A stretch of 64,000 nt of DNA from Bacteroidales bacterium (GTDB taxonomy: Bacteria > Bacteroidota > Bacteroidia > Bacteroidales > Muribaculaceae). Shown here in pieces: positions 62,417 through 64,000 of the stretch (position 1 is its first letter; every line of letters starts with the position of its first letter). The translations under genes were made by a program, and so were the position numbers. A model generated the notes under the pieces. The model ran no database searches, was not told the DNA's origin, and saw only the letters and a program-made list of their open reading frames with translations. The stretch lies in the NCBI GenBank assembly GCA_019415705.1, contig DXYS01000018.1, positions 25,853 to 89,852 on the forward strand, given 5' to 3'.

Positions 62417-64000
62417 TCAGTTGGCCTCGGCGGGAGCTGTACCGTTGATGAGGTCGTTGATGGCTTTGAGTTTGTCAGCTACTTCGGCGGTCTTCTCTTT
62501 GTCTTTGAGAACGTTGCCGTTGTAAAGGTAGGTGAACTGATAAGCTTCTTTATAGAGATTGAGCTTGTTGTCGGCGTTCTTGGGGTCTTTGTTTGCCGGG
62601 TCCTGATCGAGCAGAGCAATCATCTCGTTGTAAGCGTCGATGGCCTCCTGATTGGGGTGATTGTTGTTGTCGGCGATGTTAAGACGGGCCTTGAACTGAT
62701 AGAGCACAGGGTTGGGCACAGCACCGGCGATAGCATCGTTGATGTATTTCAGACCTTTTTCGGCTGCGTCATGACGTGCTACGCTGTCTTCGGGAGCTGC
62801 TGTGGCGGCTGCGTTGAGGTAGCGGCGTGCGGCGCCGAAGAGGTCGTTGGTCGACGGGTCTTCGAGTTTGCTCAGATAGAGAGCGTATGTGTCAGCGGCT
62901 TTGGGATAGTTCTTTGCTTTGGTGTAGAACGAGCTGAGCTCGCTGATGAGGTCAGCGTTGTCGGGGTCCTTGCTGACGGCTGTCTCATATTGAACGGCTG
63001 CGAGCGAGTCGTTGCCCAATTTGCTGAGCACGTCGGCATAGGTGGTGTAGTCGTTGGTTGTGAAGTAACCGTTGGGGTTTTTCTCGAAGAATGACTTAGC
63101 CTCGGCGGCTGCAGCCTCATTGTTCTCTAACGCGGCGTCGTTGAGGAACATCATGCGCTGCATCAGGAATGTCGACGGATCCTGTGCGAGAATCTCCTGA
63201 GCGACTCTCTTGGAGTCTTCGTATTTTTTACCCCAGTAGAGGAGCACCGAGTAGCGGGCTTTGTCCTCGGGGAAGTGGTTGGGATTCTTGATGTAGTCGC
63301 CGTAGAGGTCGGCTGCCTTGTTCCAGTGGTTGCCCTGATAATATTTCTCGGCGAGTTCGCGCTGGGCGAGAGCCGATGTCGGAGCGAGTTTGTAGAACTC
63401 CTCAAGTTTGCTGATGGCGAAGTTGGGATTTACGTTAAAATATGAGTTGGCATATTTGACATAACCCTCGGGGTTGTTTTTGTCGAATGTGATTGCCATC
63501 TCGTATTTAGCGGCTGCATTGCCATACTCCTTGGCGTCAGCGAGCATGTCGCCTTCGAGGATGTAGATTGCCGGCTCTTGGTTCTTAGAGTCCTTGCGTG
63601 CCTTTGACATGGCTTTGTCCATTTCCTTGGCATATTTGACAGGGTCGGCATTATAGTATGCGCGTGCGATGTTGACGCTGACCTCTGCGTCTTTTTTAGC
63701 TAATTTCTGCGCGTCCTTAAACTGGTCTTCGGCAGCTTTGGCATTACCGTCAAGCAGGTCGATGGCGCCAAGTCCGACATAGTTGTAGGGACATTCGGCA
63801 TTTGCCGATACGCCGTTTGTGAAGTTTGTTTTGGCTGCGGCTTTGTCGCCTTTGGCCAAAGCAACCTGACCTAAGTAATAGTATGACAGGGCTTTGTCGG
63901 TCTGAGCGTCATTGAGTGTGCGCTCGAGGATTGTTTTGGCGTTGTCATACTGACCGGCTTTGTAGAATTCGATGCCGTCTTTGTAGCCTTGGCTCTGAGC
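62417..64000 (-). CDS. Tetratricopeptide-repeat protein, partial (N-terminus beyond window)
   Basis: A minus-strand frame of 528 codons open to the right edge. It is built from many TPR units with motifs such as AKYEMAITFDKNNPEGYVKYA, NSYF, ALAQRELAEKYYQGNHWNKAADLY and AAVQYETAVSKDPDNADLI. A TTG inside the frame (63857-63859) is not the true start, because the reading continues without stop. The end, after a short helical tail, lies next to rarA. TPR proteins are scaffolds; no enzymatic domain is visible in the part seen. Confidence 0.85.
   Translation of the reverse strand, partial: AQSQGYKDGIEFYKAGQYDNAKTILERTLNDAQTDKALSYYYLGQVALAKGDKAAAKTNFTNGVSANAECPYNYVGLGAIDLLDGNAKAAEDQFKDAQKLAKKDAEVSVNIARAYYNADPVKYAKEMDKAMSKARKDSKNQEPAIYILEGDMLADAKEYGNAAAKYEMAITFDKNNPEGYVKYANSYFNVNPNFAISKLEEFYKLAPTSALAQRELAEKYYQGNHWNKAADLYGDYIKNPNHFPEDKARYSVLLYWGKKYEDSKRVAQEILAQDPSTFLMQRMMFLNDAALENNEAAAAEAKSFFEKNPNGYFTTNDYTTYADVLSKLGNDSLAAVQYETAVSKDPDNADLISELSSFYTKAKNYPKAADTYALYLSKLEDPSTNDLFGAARRYLNAAATAAPEDSVARHDAAEKGLKYINDAIAGAVPNPVLYQFKARLNIADNNNHPNQEAIDAYNEMIALLDQDPANKDPKNADNKLNLYKEAYQFTYLYNGNVLKDKEKTAEVADKLKAINDLINGTAPAEAN

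Overview
This window reads as a chromosomal segment of a Bacteroidota bacterium, order Bacteroidales, most likely Muribaculaceae or a close relative. The evidence is a type IX secretion (T9SS) translocon gene (sprA) next to ruvA, a secreted C10 protease with a T9SS-like C-terminal tail, an ACT-less Bacteroidales-type SerA, DUF4252, DUF5063 and OstA-like proteins, almost no Shine-Dalgarno sequences, and several promoters of the Bacteroidetes type (TTTG, about 20 bases, TAnnTTTG). Most genes lie on the minus strand. No tRNA, rRNA, CRISPR array or complete insertion sequence was seen.

Region 1 (1-20 kb) is mainly housekeeping: sprA (C-terminus cut off by the window edge), ruvA, a HigBA-type toxin-antitoxin pair, groES-groEL behind a textbook sigma-54-like promoter, a 1855-residue alpha-2-macroglobulin-like protein, class I fumarase, serC-serA, an outer-membrane beta-barrel protein, a MIP18-family protein and lpxH. 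A structured small-RNA candidate with its own terminator and a REP-like repeat follow lpxH.

Region 2 (20-25.5 kb) looks more accessory and AT-rich. It holds a hypothetical protein, a secreted C10 protease with BspA-type leucine-rich repeats, a heavily structured leader or RNA upstream of that protease, and a small AT-rich membrane gene. The membrane gene is flanked by two partial copies of the end of the neighbouring operon.

Region 3 (25.4-40.5 kb) is the most striking part. It is a tight nine-gene minus-strand operon coding, in order of transcription, for a lipoprotein, a small membrane protein, a tubulin/FtsZ-like GTPase, a giant SrfB-like actin-fold ATPase, a second ASKHA-like protein with helical tail, a zinc-ribbon GTPase, a GAP1-like GTPase-associated protein, a membrane-anchored SH3/zinc-ribbon GTPase, and a 56-residue membrane protein. 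It looks like an envelope-anchored NTPase/cytoskeletal machine of unknown function, with one well-formed promoter in front. A divergent gene of unknown function sits on the other side of that promoter.

Region 4 (41-53 kb) has a MATE transporter, a PatB/MalY-type aminotransferase with a DUF3737 protein, an OstA/LptA-like protein, three periplasmic peptidyl-prolyl isomerases (envelope biogenesis) and guaB.

Region 5 (53-64 kb) has a second toxin-antitoxin pair with a well-formed promoter and operator, an ECF sigma factor fused to a membrane-spanning, anti-sigma-like tail and coupled to a DUF4252 lipoprotein, the operon yicC-gmk-nadD-DUF5063-M18 aminopeptidase, tsaB with a DUF308 membrane protein, rarA, and a TPR protein that runs off the right edge.
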